Source: an uncultured Clostridia bacterium (GTDB taxonomy: Bacteria > Bacillota > Clostridia > Christensenellales > Aristaeellaceae). Taken from it: a DNA stretch of 64,000 nucleotides. Every line of letters begins with the position of its first letter. The first letter of the stretch is position 1. The notes under the pieces are model-generated. The model did not search any database, had not been told where the DNA came from, and worked only from the letters and a program-made list of their open reading frames with translations. Shown piece after piece: positions 8,811-19,098 of this stretch. The position numbers were made by a program, and so were the translations under genes. Location: assembly GCA_947631405.1 (NCBI GenBank), contig CANRLC010000006.1:1-64000 (forward strand), given 5' to 3'.

Positions 8811-10222
8811 TCCCGTTTATCCGCGAATCGTTTTCTAAAGGCGGGCAGCGCGGCGACGCCCTGCTCCGTCACGGGCTGAATCCAGCGGCCGGAGTAGAGG
8901 CGGCGCTGCATGAGCGCGTAGCGGATCGGCTCGTCGATGTAGCAGCACAGGAAGATCGCCCAATACGGCAGGTGAAGGACGAACCCGGCGAGCAGCACGC
9001 ACGGGAGCACCAGCGCATACATGAAGGCGATCTCCAGCACCGTGCCGGTGACGGCGTCGCCGGAGGCGCGATAGGTGTCGTTTTGAATCCAGTTGCCCAT
9101 GCGGATGATCGCCACGAAGACGTAGATCGCCAGCATCGCCGTGCCCGCCCGGTGCGACGCGCCGGACAATCCCATGCGCGTGAGGATGGGCGCGCTGACG
9201 AAGAGCAGCGTCAGCCCCGCCAAGGCGATGATACCGCTGCACAGGTAGATCAGCCGCTTGGCGCGCTCGTAGGCGGTGTCCAGTTCGCCCGCGCCCACGC
9301 ACGCGCCCACGAGGATGGAGGACGCGTTGGAGAAGCCCGCGAAAAAGCCGATGAGCAGCCCCTCCAGCGTGCGGAAGACGGCGAGGGCGGTGATGACGTG
9401 CTCCGGCTGGCGGCCGAGCGTGATGTTGATGGTCATATTGCCCACGCCGATCAGGATCTCGTTGCACAGGATGGGGAAGCACTTGACGAAATACAGCCGG
9501 ACGTGCTCGCGCGTCCAGCAAAAGTGCGCGCGCAGATGGAACAGATACGGGTAGCGGACGCGGCGCGCCATCGCGTAGATCGCCGCCACGTTGACCGCCG
9601 CCGCGATCGTCGTGGCCAGCGCCGCGCCCCGGATGCCCATCGCGGGCAGGCCGAGGTGGCCGTAGATCAGCACCCAGTTGAGGAAGATGTTTGTGCCCAC
9701 CGAGGCGATGGAGGCGAGCATCGGGATGCGCACGCGCTCCGTCGCGCGCAGCAGGCTGCTCATCGCCATCGCAAAGACCTGAAACAGATACGCGAAGCCC
9801 ACGATGCGCAGATACCCGACGCCGATCGCCTGAATGGACGCCTTGTCCGTATACACGCGCATGACCAGCCCCGGCGCGAAAACCGCCATCAGGCAGAAGA
9901 CGACGGCGACGGCCATCATGCTGGCGAGCGTCAGGCCGTAGGAGCGGTCGATGCCGTCGTCATCCTTCGCGCCGTAATACTGGGCGAAGAAGAGCATGCC
10001 GCCGCCGACGAAGCCCCAGTAGCCGGAGAACATCAGCGAGGAAAACTGCGCGCAAAGCCCCAGCGCGCCGACGCTGAGTTCGCCCAGCGGCGCGACCATC
10101 ATCGTGTCGATCATGCTGGCGGTCGTCGTCAGCAGGTTTTGCAGCGCCACCGGGATGGCGAGCGCCGCCAGATTGTGTAGGAACGCCCGCCAACCGAACC
10201 GGGCGCGTGCTTCTTTGGCCAT
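8804..10222 (-). CDS. MATE family efflux transporter
   Basis: Polytopic ~472 aa protein, MATE-like fold pattern; start set at ATG 10222 because the longer ORF runs into the tRNA. Confidence 0.88.
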   Translation of the reverse strand: MAKEARARFGWRAFLHNLAALAIPVALQNLLTTTASMIDTMMVAPLGELSVGALGLCAQFSSLMFSGYWGFVGGGMLFFAQYYGAKDDDGIDRSYGLTLASMMAVAVVFCLMAVFAPGLVMRVYTDKASIQAIGVGYLRIVGFAYLFQVFAMAMSSLLRATERVRIPMLASIASVGTNIFLNWVLIYGHLGLPAMGIRGAALATTIAAAVNVAAIYAMARRVRYPYLFHLRAHFCWTREHVRLYFVKCFPILCNEILIGVGNMTINITLGRQPEHVITALAVFRTLEGLLIGFFAGFSNASSILVGACVGAGELDTAYERAKRLIYLCSGIIALAGLTLLFVSAPILTRMGLSGASHRAGTAMLAIYVFVAIIRMGNWIQNDTYRASGDAVTGTVLEIAFMYALVLPCVLLAGFVLHLPYWAIFLCCYIDEPIRYALMQRRLYSGRWIQPVTEQGVAALPAFRKRFADKRER

Positions 10223-10389
10223 GGATGATCCCTCCGGGGCCGCGTCCTCGCGGCCCAGCACGAGTATAGCATGCCGGGCGGAATTTGCCAATGGGGTGCG
10301 CCGGAGAAAAGGAAAAGAAGGGCCGCCCTTCTTTCGCCGACGGGGCATAAAAAAACGACCGTCAACGGCGCGAAGCACGTCAACAGTCT

Positions 10390-10466
10390 TGGTGCACCCA
10401 ACAGGATTCGAACCTGTGGCCTTTTGATTCGTAGTCAAACGCTCTATCCAGCTGAGCTATGGGTGC
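10390..10466 (-). tRNA. tRNA-Arg (anticodon ACG), CCA encoded
   Basis: RC GCACCCATAGCTCAGCTGGATAGAGCGTTTGACTACGAATCAAAAGGCCACAGGTTCGAATCCTGTTGGGTGCACCA folds as a cloverleaf. Confidence 0.96.
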
Positions 10467-10677
10467 TTGGGAACGATGATTATTATAGCCGAGGCAAGGC
10501 CGATTGTCAACACCCTTTTTTGCCTCCGCTTTTTGTGCATTTGGACAAGATCGCCCCGCCGCGCCGACGCCCCGAACGCGCAGTAAAGAGGCGCGCGGGC
10601 GACTTTGTTCTGTACAGATCGGCGATCATCCGCTATAATAGAAGGGACGACAAAACCTTTACGAAAGGGATGCGGCT

Positions 10678-12087
10678 ATGGGCAAGGATACGATAAGCGA
10701 ATGGACGCGCCGGGCGCTGCGCGCGAGGAGCGCGGCGCTTTGGCGCGCGCTGCTCTGGGCGGCGTCTTGCGCGATCTTCTGCGCGTTCGCGCTGAACGCG
10801 CGCTACGCGTCGATCGACGATTTCGCCGCCTACGGCGTCGCGCGGATGACGCGCATCACGGCGGCGTCGTTTACGGCGGTCTACGCGCTCACGCTGGCGC
10901 TGGCGCTCTCGCTTTCCCGGCGGATGACCCTCGGGCAGCAGGCGCTCGCGGCGGTAATCACGGGCGCGGTGATCCTGGGGAAGATCTCGCTGCTGGACTA
11001 CGTCAGCGACGACTACTCGATCTTTTTGAGCAACTGGATCTACGAATACTCGCAAATGGGGTTTAAGCAGGGGCTTGGCTCGTACATCAGCAGCGACTAC
11101 ACGCCGCCGTATCTGTACTTCCTGCTGCTGATCTCGCGCACGGGCAGCTTCCCGTGGCAGTATCTGGTCAAGGCCGGGTCGGTCGCGGCGGACGCCGTGC
11201 TCGCCTACGCCGTGACGAAGCTCTGCGCGCTGCGCGGCTGCGGCGAGACGAAGAAGCTGGCGATCTTCACCGGCGTCACGCTGCTGCCGACGGTCGTCTT
11301 CAACGGCGCGTACTGGGGCCAGTGCGACGCGATCTACGTCTCCTTCTGCCTGCTGGCGCTCTACTGTGGCCTCACGCGCCGCAGCGCCGGGTGCATGGCG
11401 CTTTTCGGCGTGGCGCTCTCCTTCAAGCTGCAAACGGTCTTCTTCCTGCCCGCGCTGCTGCCGCTGTGGCTGCGCCGGGATGTGAAGCTGCGCCACCTGC
11501 CGCTCATCCCCGCGGCGTACATGGCGATGATGATCCCCGCGTTCTGGGGCGGCAAATCGCTGCACCATGTGCTGACCGTGTATCTCTCGCAGGCGGGCAA
11601 GTACAACTTCATGACGGTCAACGCGCCCAGCCTCTACCAGTTCCTGCCCTCGGGCGTGGATCCGGACACGCTCTACAAGATGTTTTCCGGCATGGCGATG
11701 GCGCTGGGGATGGCGGCGCTGGCGGCGGCCTGCGCGCTCGTGTGCGGCCGGCGCCAGCGCGTGACGCGCGAGGCGACGCTGCTCTTTGGCGTGCTGATCC
11801 TCGCGGGCGTGCCGCTGTTTCTGCCCAAGATGCACGAGCGCTACACATTCGGCGCGGACGTGCTTTCCGTGGCGCTGGCGGCCAACGACCGCCGCCTGCT
11901 CGCGCTGCCCGCGCTGTTCGGCCTCGCGTCATACGTCTGCTACACCGAGGGCCTGCCGGGACAGCCGATCATGGATCTCAAATGGGCGACGGTGTTTCAG
12001 ATGATCGGCGTCGCGCTGACGGCGGCGGCGCTGTATCGGGCGCTTGCGCCCGAGGCGTCGCCGAGGGAAGCGGAGGTGAAGGCGTGA
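10678..12087 (+). CDS. Polytopic GT-C-type glycosyltransferase-like protein (GT87/DUF2029-like), paralog 1
   Basis: Multiple TM; GAYWGQCDAIYVS and PKMHERY motifs; tandem with two paralogs. Confidence 0.75.
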   Translation: MGKDTISEWTRRALRARSAALWRALLWAASCAIFCAFALNARYASIDDFAAYGVARMTRITAASFTAVYALTLALALSLSRRMTLGQQALAAVITGAVILGKISLLDYVSDDYSIFLSNWIYEYSQMGFKQGLGSYISSDYTPPYLYFLLLISRTGSFPWQYLVKAGSVAADAVLAYAVTKLCALRGCGETKKLAIFTGVTLLPTVVFNGAYWGQCDAIYVSFCLLALYCGLTRRSAGCMALFGVALSFKLQTVFFLPALLPLWLRRDVKLRHLPLIPAAYMAMMIPAFWGGKSLHHVLTVYLSQAGKYNFMTVNAPSLYQFLPSGVDPDTLYKMFSGMAMALGMAALAAACALVCGRRQRVTREATLLFGVLILAGVPLFLPKMHERYTFGADVLSVALAANDRRLLALPALFGLASYVCYTEGLPGQPIMDLKWATVFQMIGVALTAAALYRALAPEASPREAEVKA

Positions 12088-13460
12088 TGGAGACGAGAAG
12101 AAGCGCGCTTTGGCGCGATCCGCTGCGCGCGCTGCTGACGGCGCGCGTGGGCGGCCGGGGGCTTTGCTGCCTGTGCGCGGCGCTCTGCGCGGCGTTTTTC
12201 GCCGGGGCGCTCGCGAGCCTTGCGGGAGAGACGGGCGCGGCCGCCGTCGCGCTGACGGGCGCGGCGTGCCTTGGGCTGCTGCTCTGGGGCGCGCACGCGG
12301 CGCTGGGCGACGGCAGCGAGGCGATGCTCTGGCTGTGCGTGGCGCTGACGGGCGCGCTGGCGATTGCGGCGCATCTGGCGATGCTGGGCATCAAGCCCGG
12401 CCGCTACGCGAATACGATCGCCCCGATGCTGGAGGACATGTACCACTACGACCTGCTCACCGCGGCGGCGTGGGAGGACGGGAGCTGGAGCGGCGGCCAC
12501 CTGCTGGTGATGGCGCTCGTCTCGCGGCTGGAAAGCTTCCCCCGGATGACCGCGCTCAAGCTGTTTGACATGGTCTGCCAGTGCCTGTGCGGCTGCGCCG
12601 TGCTGCGCCTTTCCCTCGCGAGGGGCGCGAAGGCGGCGGGCGCGGTGGCGGGCATGCTCGCCTGCGTGCTCGCGCCGACGATGCTGCTCAACGCGGGCTG
12701 CTGGCTGCACTTCGACGCGACGTTCTCGATGCTCGCGCTGTGGGGGCTGTTTTTCCTGCTGACGGACAGGCCGCTCGCCGGGTGCGCGCTGTGGGGGCTG
12801 GCGCTGGGCACGAAGCTGCAAAGCGCGTTCCTGTTCCCGCTGCTGCTGCCGCTGTTCATGCGCGGCAAGGTCTCGCTGCGCCATCTGCTCGCGCTGGCCG
12901 CCGCGGCGGTCGCCGTGCAGGCGGCGATCCTGCTCGACAGGCAGGGCTTTGCCGCGCTGCTCGCGCGCTACGCGGGCCAGCTCGCGAGCGCGCGGGAGAG
13001 CATCGGCCTCGGCGACAACGCGCCGGGCGTGTTCGGGCTGATGAACGTCGCCTCCGTGCGCGAGTTCAGCGGCATGGGACTGTACTTCGGCATCGCCGCG
13101 GCGCTGATGATCGCGCTGGCGCTGCTGCGCGCGAAGGGGACGCCCTCCCCCGACGCGTGGCTGCTGGGCGCGTGGCTGCTGGCGGCGGCGCTGCCGCTGC
13201 TGCTGCCGCAGATGAACGCGCGCTGCCTTTATCTGGCGACCCTGCTGGGGTTTGCGCTGGCGAAGAACGCGCGGCGGGCGGCGGCGCTGGCGATCCTCGA
13301 ATTCGTATCGCTGTGCGGATACATGAAGAGCATCTTCGGCGTCGAGTTTTTGCCCATCGCGTTTTTGAGCTTGCTGGCGATCGGCGCGGCGGCGCTCCTC
13401 TTCGCGGAGCTGACGGATGCGCTCGCCGGGAAGGAGGACGCCCATGCAAAGGCGGCTTGA
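12087..13460 (+). CDS. Polytopic GT-C-type glycosyltransferase-like protein, paralog 2 (divergent motifs)
   Basis: Same layout as paralog 1 but WLHFDATFS replaces WGQCD and PQMNARC replaces MHERY. Confidence 0.7.
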   Translation: METRRSALWRDPLRALLTARVGGRGLCCLCAALCAAFFAGALASLAGETGAAAVALTGAACLGLLLWGAHAALGDGSEAMLWLCVALTGALAIAAHLAMLGIKPGRYANTIAPMLEDMYHYDLLTAAAWEDGSWSGGHLLVMALVSRLESFPRMTALKLFDMVCQCLCGCAVLRLSLARGAKAAGAVAGMLACVLAPTMLLNAGCWLHFDATFSMLALWGLFFLLTDRPLAGCALWGLALGTKLQSAFLFPLLLPLFMRGKVSLRHLLALAAAAVAVQAAILLDRQGFAALLARYAGQLASARESIGLGDNAPGVFGLMNVASVREFSGMGLYFGIAAALMIALALLRAKGTPSPDAWLLGAWLLAAALPLLLPQMNARCLYLATLLGFALAKNARRAAALAILEFVSLCGYMKSIFGVEFLPIAFLSLLAIGAAALLFAELTDALAGKEDAHAKAA

Positions 13461-14784
13461 CGATTGGGACGACCGCCTGCGCGGGGCTTTGACGGCGCAG
13501 GCGGGCGCGGGCGCGGCGGTCGCGCTGGCGGCGCTCACCTGCGCGGCGTTCTTCGCGCTGCTGTGTACGCGCGCGTTCCCCTCGCTCGCAGGGGCGGGCG
13601 CGGGCGTGCGCGTGGCGACGCTGCTAGCGCTGTGCCTGCCGCTTTTAGCGATGCTCGCCTTCGCGCTGCGCGCGGCGCGGCAAAACGGCTGGGGGCTGCT
13701 GCCGTGCGCGGCGGCGTGCGCCGCGTGCGCGCTGGCGATGCTGCTGCGGCTGTGCTTCATCGAGCGCTCCTCCGGCGATTACGACATCTACTTCTCCCAC
13801 TGGATGGCCGAGCTGGGCGCAGGCTCCTTTTCCGAGGGCATGCGCAAGAACGTGGGCGAGTACAACGTGCTCTACCAGTACATCCTCTTTGCGACCTCGC
13901 GCCTGCCCGTGCAGCCGCTCTACGCGCTCAAGGCGGTGTCCTTCGTGGGCGACGCGTTCCTCGCCGGGGCGGTCGCGCGGCTGTGCGCGCGGGACGGGCG
14001 CGACAGCGTGGGCGCGCTGTGCGTCGCGCTGCTGCTGCCGAGCATCGCGCTCAACGGCGGCATGTTCTGCCAGTGCGACAGCCTGTTCGCGGGCTGCGCG
14101 CTCTGGGGTCTGGCCCACGCGCTGGAGGGACGCCGCCGCGCGTCGGCGGCGTGCTACGCGCTTTCGCTGGCGTTTAAGCTGCAGGCGGTCTTCGCCCTGC
14201 CGATGGTCGCCGTCCTCTGGGCGGGCAAGCGGCTGCGGCTTAGCGACGCGCTGACCTTCCTGCTCACGCTGCTGGCGACCGCGCTGCCCGCGCTGCTGGG
14301 CGGCAAGAGCGCCGCCGACCTGCTGCGGGTGTACGTCTCGCAGACGGGGCTGTACACCGGGCTGACGTACAGCGCGCCGAGCTTCTTCGGCCTGCTCAAC
14401 ACGCAGGGCCTCGACGTCTACGCCTACGGCAACTTCGGCATGGCGCTGGCGATGGGCGCCTGCGCGCTGCTGGTCGCGCGCGGCATGACGCGCGCGCCGC
14501 GCATGGGGAAGGCGGAGCATGTGTACCTCGCGGCGGAGATCGCGCTCGTCGTCGTCTTCTTCCTGCCGCGCATGCACGAGCGCTACTTCTATCTGGCCGT
14601 CGTGCTCGCGCTGTGCTGCGCCGCGCGGGATCGCCGCTTCGCGCCCGCGCTCGCGCTCGCGGAGACCGCCTCGCTGGCGTGCCTGTGGGATATGGGGCTG
14701 TCGCTTTCCGCCTGCTCGGCGATGATGCTCGCCGCCGGGGCATGGCTGCTCGCCGTTCCCCTGCGCGCGGGGGAAAACGGCTGA
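13444..14784 (+). CDS. Polytopic GT-C-type glycosyltransferase-like protein, paralog 3
   Basis: FCQCDSLFAG and PRMHERY motifs; start ATG 13444, overlapping paralog 2 by 17 bp. Confidence 0.72.
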   Translation: MQRRLDDWDDRLRGALTAQAGAGAAVALAALTCAAFFALLCTRAFPSLAGAGAGVRVATLLALCLPLLAMLAFALRAARQNGWGLLPCAAACAACALAMLLRLCFIERSSGDYDIYFSHWMAELGAGSFSEGMRKNVGEYNVLYQYILFATSRLPVQPLYALKAVSFVGDAFLAGAVARLCARDGRDSVGALCVALLLPSIALNGGMFCQCDSLFAGCALWGLAHALEGRRRASAACYALSLAFKLQAVFALPMVAVLWAGKRLRLSDALTFLLTLLATALPALLGGKSAADLLRVYVSQTGLYTGLTYSAPSFFGLLNTQGLDVYAYGNFGMALAMGACALLVARGMTRAPRMGKAEHVYLAAEIALVVVFFLPRMHERYFYLAVVLALCCAARDRRFAPALALAETASLACLWDMGLSLSACSAMMLAAGAWLLAVPLRAGENG

Positions 14785-14882
14785 GCGCGCTTGTCATCCG
14801 CGCGGAAGGTGTGGTATCATAGTCCTTAAAGAAGAACGATACGCATGCGCGCCGCGCGGGGCGCATACGAAAGGAGGACGCC

Positions 14883-15536
14883 ATGAACAGGGAGGATATG
14901 CTCGCGTTTTTGAAGGGGGAGGCCCGCGGCATCGCGCAGATGTTCGGCCCCAACTGCGAGACGCTCGTACACGACATGACCCGCCCCGGCCACCCGATTC
15001 TGGCCATCTACAACGGCACGGTCACCGGGCGCGACGTCGGCTCCACGGCGGACATCTTCGGGGACATCGGCGATTACGACCAGACCGTGTATCTGAACAA
15101 GGACTACACCAACCAGCTCGTGCTCTCCCGCGACGGGCGGACGCTCAAGAGCAGCACCTTCAACGTCGTGGGCGAGGACTACCACTTCGCGCTGGGCATC
15201 AACATGGACATCACCCAGCTCGTGCGCGCGGGACAGCAGCTGAGCGAGATGACGGCAACCAGCGGCGAGCTGCAGCAGACGCTCATGCAGGACGCGCGCA
15301 GCCAGCTGGAGGAGCTGCTTCGCGCGTGCGTGAGCGCCGTGGGCAAGGATCCGGCGCAGATGAAGAAGACCGACCGCATGCGCATCATCCGCATGCTCTA
15401 CAAGCGCCGCGCGTTCACCTACCAGAAATCGGTGGCGATCGTCGCGGAGCGGCTGTGCGTGTCGCGCTACACCGTCTACAAATACATGCACGAGCTGGAA
15501 AAGGCCGAGGCCGCCGGGAGCATCGTGGAAGACTAG
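14883..15536 (+). CDS. YheO-like PAS/HTH transcriptional regulator
   Basis: N-terminal PAS-like domain (FGPNCETLVHDM..) and C-terminal HTH (SVAIVAERLCVSRYTVYKYMHEL). Confidence 0.88.
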   Translation: MNREDMLAFLKGEARGIAQMFGPNCETLVHDMTRPGHPILAIYNGTVTGRDVGSTADIFGDIGDYDQTVYLNKDYTNQLVLSRDGRTLKSSTFNVVGEDYHFALGINMDITQLVRAGQQLSEMTATSGELQQTLMQDARSQLEELLRACVSAVGKDPAQMKKTDRMRIIRMLYKRRAFTYQKSVAIVAERLCVSRYTVYKYMHELEKAEAAGSIVED

Positions 15537-15652
15537 CGGCGACAGTTTGGCGCGCGGGGCCAGGTTTGTGGACGCTTTCGCTTGTCAAACCGGCGCGCTT
15601 CGGGTACGCTAGGCTTGAGGCGGGCGCATGCGCCGCCCAAAGGAGGAACGCC

Positions 15653-16342
15653 ATGTTCGGCTATTATTACGATCCCACGATGCTGCTGCTCGTGCCGGGG
15701 CTGCTGCTGGCGTTGGCCGCGCAGCTTCTCGTATCCTCTGCGTTTTCCAAGTGGAAGCGGGTCGAGTCGCGCGCGGGCATGACCGGCGCGCAGGCCGCCC
15801 GGCTCATCCTCGACCAGAACGGCGCGGGAGACGTGCGCGTGGAGCGCGTACCCGGCAGCCTCACCGATCACTACGATCCCGAGGACGGCGTGCTGCGCCT
15901 GAGCGACGAGGTCTACGGCTCGCGCTCCGTCGCCGCGCTGGGCGTCGCCGCGCACGAGGCCGGGCACGCCATCCAGGATGCGCAGGACTACGCGCCGCTG
16001 CGCATCCGCTCGACGATGGCCCCGATCGCAAACATCGGCTCGCAGGCGGCGTTTCCGCTGTTCCTGCTGGGGCTGCTCTTCTCGTGGCAGCCGCTGATGC
16101 GCGTGGGCATCTGGTGCTTCGCGCTGGCGGTGCTCTTCTATGTGGTCACGCTGCCCGTCGAGTTCAACGCCTCCCGCCGGGCCGTGGCCGTATTGCAGGC
16201 GGGCGCGCTGCCCGAGGATGAGCTGAAGGGCGTGCGCGCCGTGCTCTCCGCCGCCGCGCTGACCTACGTCGCCGCGGCGCTGCAGGCGCTCTTGCAGCTG
16301 GCGAGGCTGCTGCTGATTTCCGGCCAGCGCCGCCGTGACTGA
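15653..16342 (+). CDS. Zinc metallopeptidase, YugP/PF04298-like membrane protein
   Basis: AAHEAGHAIQDA zinc motif; MFGYYYDPTMLLLVPG N-terminus; RBS AAGGAGG. Confidence 0.92.
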   Translation: MFGYYYDPTMLLLVPGLLLALAAQLLVSSAFSKWKRVESRAGMTGAQAARLILDQNGAGDVRVERVPGSLTDHYDPEDGVLRLSDEVYGSRSVAALGVAAHEAGHAIQDAQDYAPLRIRSTMAPIANIGSQAAFPLFLLGLLFSWQPLMRVGIWCFALAVLFYVVTLPVEFNASRRAVAVLQAGALPEDELKGVRAVLSAAALTYVAAALQALLQLARLLLISGQRRRD

Positions 16343-16372
16343 CGAAAGATCATCCGATCTGCGGGGGAAGAT

Positions 16373-17308
16373 ATGTCCTATTCATCCGTCGCCAAGGAGG
16401 AGCTTTGCCGCGTCGTGCCGCAGAACGTCTGCTGTCTGCTGGCGGAGCTGAGCGGCATCGTCTGCGCCGCCGGTTCGATCATCTACCGGGGCGGGGGCGA
16501 AAAGCGCCTGTGTATCGAGACCGAGAACGCCGCCGTCGCGCGGCGCGTGTTCCGCCTGCTCGGCGACGTCTTTGACATCAGGCCCCGGCTCGTCACGCTC
16601 GAGCGCGCGCGGCTGGGCGGGCGCAGCGCGCACCGCATCGAGATCGCCGGCGGCGAGGCGTCCTTCGTGCTGGAGGGCTGCGGCATCGACGTGACGCAGC
16701 GGCGCGCCGTGCCCAAGGAGATCACGCTGCGCAAGTGCTGCCGCCGCGCGTTTTTGCGCGGCGTGTTCCTCGCCTGCGGCTCGGTCACCGACCCGGGCAA
16801 GGAATATCATCTGGAGTTCGTCCTCTCCGACGAGGCGTTCGCCGCGTCGCTGGTGCGCCTGATCGCGCGCTTTGAGTTGACCGCGCGCATCGCCTCGCGC
16901 CGCCAGATGACGGTGGTCTACCTCAAGGGGCAGGGCGCGATCGGCGACATGCTCAGCATCATCGAGGCGCAAAAGGCGCGCTTCGCGATGGAGGAGACGT
17001 TTATCCGCAAGGAGCTGCGCAACAACGCGAACCGCGCGGTCAACTGCGACAGCGCCAACGTGCAGCGCGCCGTGGCCGCCGCCGGGCGGCAGGCGGACGC
17101 GATCGGCCGGGTGATCGCGGCGATGGGCGAAAGCAGCCTGCCGCCCGCGCTTGCCGAGACGGCGCGGCTGCGCCTCGCCCACCCGGAGATGTCCCTGGAG
17201 GAGCTGGGCCGCCTGTGCGACCCGCCCGTGGGCAAGAGCGGCGTCAACCACCGCCTGCGCAAGCTGGAGGAGATGGCCCGCGACCTGGAGGCGCAAAGCG
17301 AGCCTTGA
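16373..17308 (+). CDS. whiA: DNA-binding protein WhiA
   Basis: SYSSVAKEELCR N-terminus, NRAVNCDSANVQRAV, C-terminal HTH PEMSLEELGRLCDPPVGKSGVNHRLRKL. Confidence 0.96.
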   Translation: MSYSSVAKEELCRVVPQNVCCLLAELSGIVCAAGSIIYRGGGEKRLCIETENAAVARRVFRLLGDVFDIRPRLVTLERARLGGRSAHRIEIAGGEASFVLEGCGIDVTQRRAVPKEITLRKCCRRAFLRGVFLACGSVTDPGKEYHLEFVLSDEAFAASLVRLIARFELTARIASRRQMTVVYLKGQGAIGDMLSIIEAQKARFAMEETFIRKELRNNANRAVNCDSANVQRAVAAAGRQADAIGRVIAAMGESSLPPALAETARLRLAHPEMSLEELGRLCDPPVGKSGVNHRLRKLEEMARDLEAQSEP

Positions 17309-17333
17309 CAAACGCGCGGGGATTGCCTATAAT
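17305..17333 (+). promoter_or_regulatory. Consensus sigma-A type promoter for the T-box-proS unit
   Basis: TTGACA (17305-17310), 17-nt spacer, TATAAT (17328-17333). Confidence 0.9.
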
Positions 17334-17339
17334 ACATTC

Positions 17340-17567
17340 ATCTATTGGCAACGACGGGGAAGGCGGGCGCATCCGCCCCCAGAGAGCGCGGACACGGCTG
17401 GAAGCCGCGCGGTGGGATGCGCATACGCTCCGAGCCTCATCAGCCGCGGCGCCAAGAACGCCGCCGTGCCGCCCGCGATAAGGGCGAGAGGTGGGCGCGC
17501 AAGCGCCAAGCCGGGTGGTACCGCGAAGCGTCGCTTCGTCCCAGCGTGGGGCGGAGCGTTTCTTTTT
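17340..17567 (+). promoter_or_regulatory. T-box leader upstream of proS
   Basis: GGGTGGTACCGCG core (17512-17525) plus terminator CGCTTCGTCCC-agcgt-GGGGCGGAGCG-TTTCTTTTT (17532-17567); AGAGAGCG in Stem I; candidate Pro specifier CCT in ctccgagCCTcatc. Confidence 0.92.
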
Positions 17568-17642
17568 GGGCGCTTCGCGGGCGGCGATAAGCCGCCGTCA
17601 TCATGGACAGAGCAAGAGTCAGAGCAAGAAGGAGAAACGATC

Positions 17643-19085
17643 ATGGCGAAAAAGAGTCAGCAGGAGTTCGTTCAGCACATCACGCCTCGCGATGAGGACT
17701 TTTCTCAGTGGTACACCGACGTCGTGCGCCTCGCCGACCTGATGGATTACACGCCCGTGCGCGGCTGCATGGCCATCAAGCCCTACGGCTACGGCATCTG
17801 GGAGCTGATCCAGAAGGAGATGGACGCCGCCTTCAAACGCACCGGGCACCAAAACGTGTCCATGCCGATGCTCATCCCGGAGAGCCTGCTGCTCAAGGAG
17901 GCCGACCACGTCGAGGGCTTCGCGCCGGAGGTCGCGTGGGTGACGCAGGGCGGCACGGAGCCGCTGACCGAGCGGCTGGCCATCCGCCCGACGAGCGAGA
18001 CGATCTTCTGCACGATGTACGCCAAGTGGGTGCAGAGCTGGCGCGATCTGCCGCTGCTCTACAACCAGTGGTGCTCCGTGATGCGCTGGGAGAAGACCAC
18101 GCGCCCGTTCCTGCGCACCTCCGAGTTCCTCTGGCAGGAGGGGCATACCGTCCACGCCACCGCCGAGGAGGCGCAGGAGGAGACGATGCGCATGCTGGAG
18201 GTCTACCGCGACTTCTGCGAAAACGTGCTCGCCGTGCCCGTCTACTGCGGGCAGAAGAGCGAAAAGGAGAAGTTCGCCGGCGCGCAGGCGACGTATTCCG
18301 TCGAGGCGATGATGCAGGACGGCAAGGCGCTGCAGAGCGGCACCAGCCACAACTTCGGCACCAACTTCACCGAGCCGTTCGAGGTCAAGTTCCTCGACAA
18401 GGACGGCGCGCAGAAGTACGCCTATGAGACGAGCTGGGGCACCAGCACGCGGTTCATCGGCGCGCTGATTATGACGCACGGCGACGAGCGCGGCCTCAAG
18501 CTGCCGCCGAAGGTCGCGCCCGTGCAGGTCGTGGTCGTGCCCGTGGCCGCGCACAAGGAGGGCGTGCTGGAGGGCGCGAAGGCCGTCGCCGATCGCCTGA
18601 CCGAGGCCGGGCTGCGCGTGAAGCTCGACGACCGCGACAACGTGACGCCGGGCTGGAAATTCAACGAGTGGGAGCTGAAGGGCGTGCCGCTGCGGCTGGA
18701 GATCGGCCCGCGCGATCTGGAGAACCGGCAGGCGATGTGCGTGCGCCGCGACACGTTTGAAAAGACGCCCGTGCCGCTTGACGAGATCGTGGAGAGCGTC
18801 AAGGCGACGCTTTGCGCCATCCAGAAGAACCTCTACGAGATCGCCCGCGCCTTCCGCGACGCGCGCACCAAGGACGTCTTCACCATGGAGGAGCTGGAAG
18901 AGCAGGTAAACGGCGGCTACGCGCGCGCGATGTGGTGCGGCGAGCGCGCCTGCGAGGACGAGATCAAGGAGCGCTTCGGCGCGACCAGCCGCAACATGCC
19001 CTTTGACCAGACGCCAATCGCCGAAACCTGCGTCTGCTGCAGCAAGCCGGCGAAGAAGCTCATCTACTTCGCCAAGGCGTATTGA
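17643..19085 (+). CDS. proS: Proline--tRNA ligase (archaeal/eukaryotic-like ProRS class)
   Basis: TPRDEDFSQWYTDVV, RPTSETIF, RWEKTTRPFLRTSEFLWQEGHT; T-box upstream. Confidence 0.97.
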   Translation: MAKKSQQEFVQHITPRDEDFSQWYTDVVRLADLMDYTPVRGCMAIKPYGYGIWELIQKEMDAAFKRTGHQNVSMPMLIPESLLLKEADHVEGFAPEVAWVTQGGTEPLTERLAIRPTSETIFCTMYAKWVQSWRDLPLLYNQWCSVMRWEKTTRPFLRTSEFLWQEGHTVHATAEEAQEETMRMLEVYRDFCENVLAVPVYCGQKSEKEKFAGAQATYSVEAMMQDGKALQSGTSHNFGTNFTEPFEVKFLDKDGAQKYAYETSWGTSTRFIGALIMTHGDERGLKLPPKVAPVQVVVVPVAAHKEGVLEGAKAVADRLTEAGLRVKLDDRDNVTPGWKFNEWELKGVPLRLEIGPRDLENRQAMCVRRDTFEKTPVPLDEIVESVKATLCAIQKNLYEIARAFRDARTKDVFTMEELEEQVNGGYARAMWCGERACEDEIKERFGATSRNMPFDQTPIAETCVCCSKPAKKLIYFAKAY

Positions 19086-19098
19086 TGGAGACGCAGGC

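Noticed and set aside
10223-10438. N-terminal extension of the MATE ORF
   Set aside because: Would overlap the tRNA-Arg gene; ATG 10222 gives a normal MATE N-terminus.
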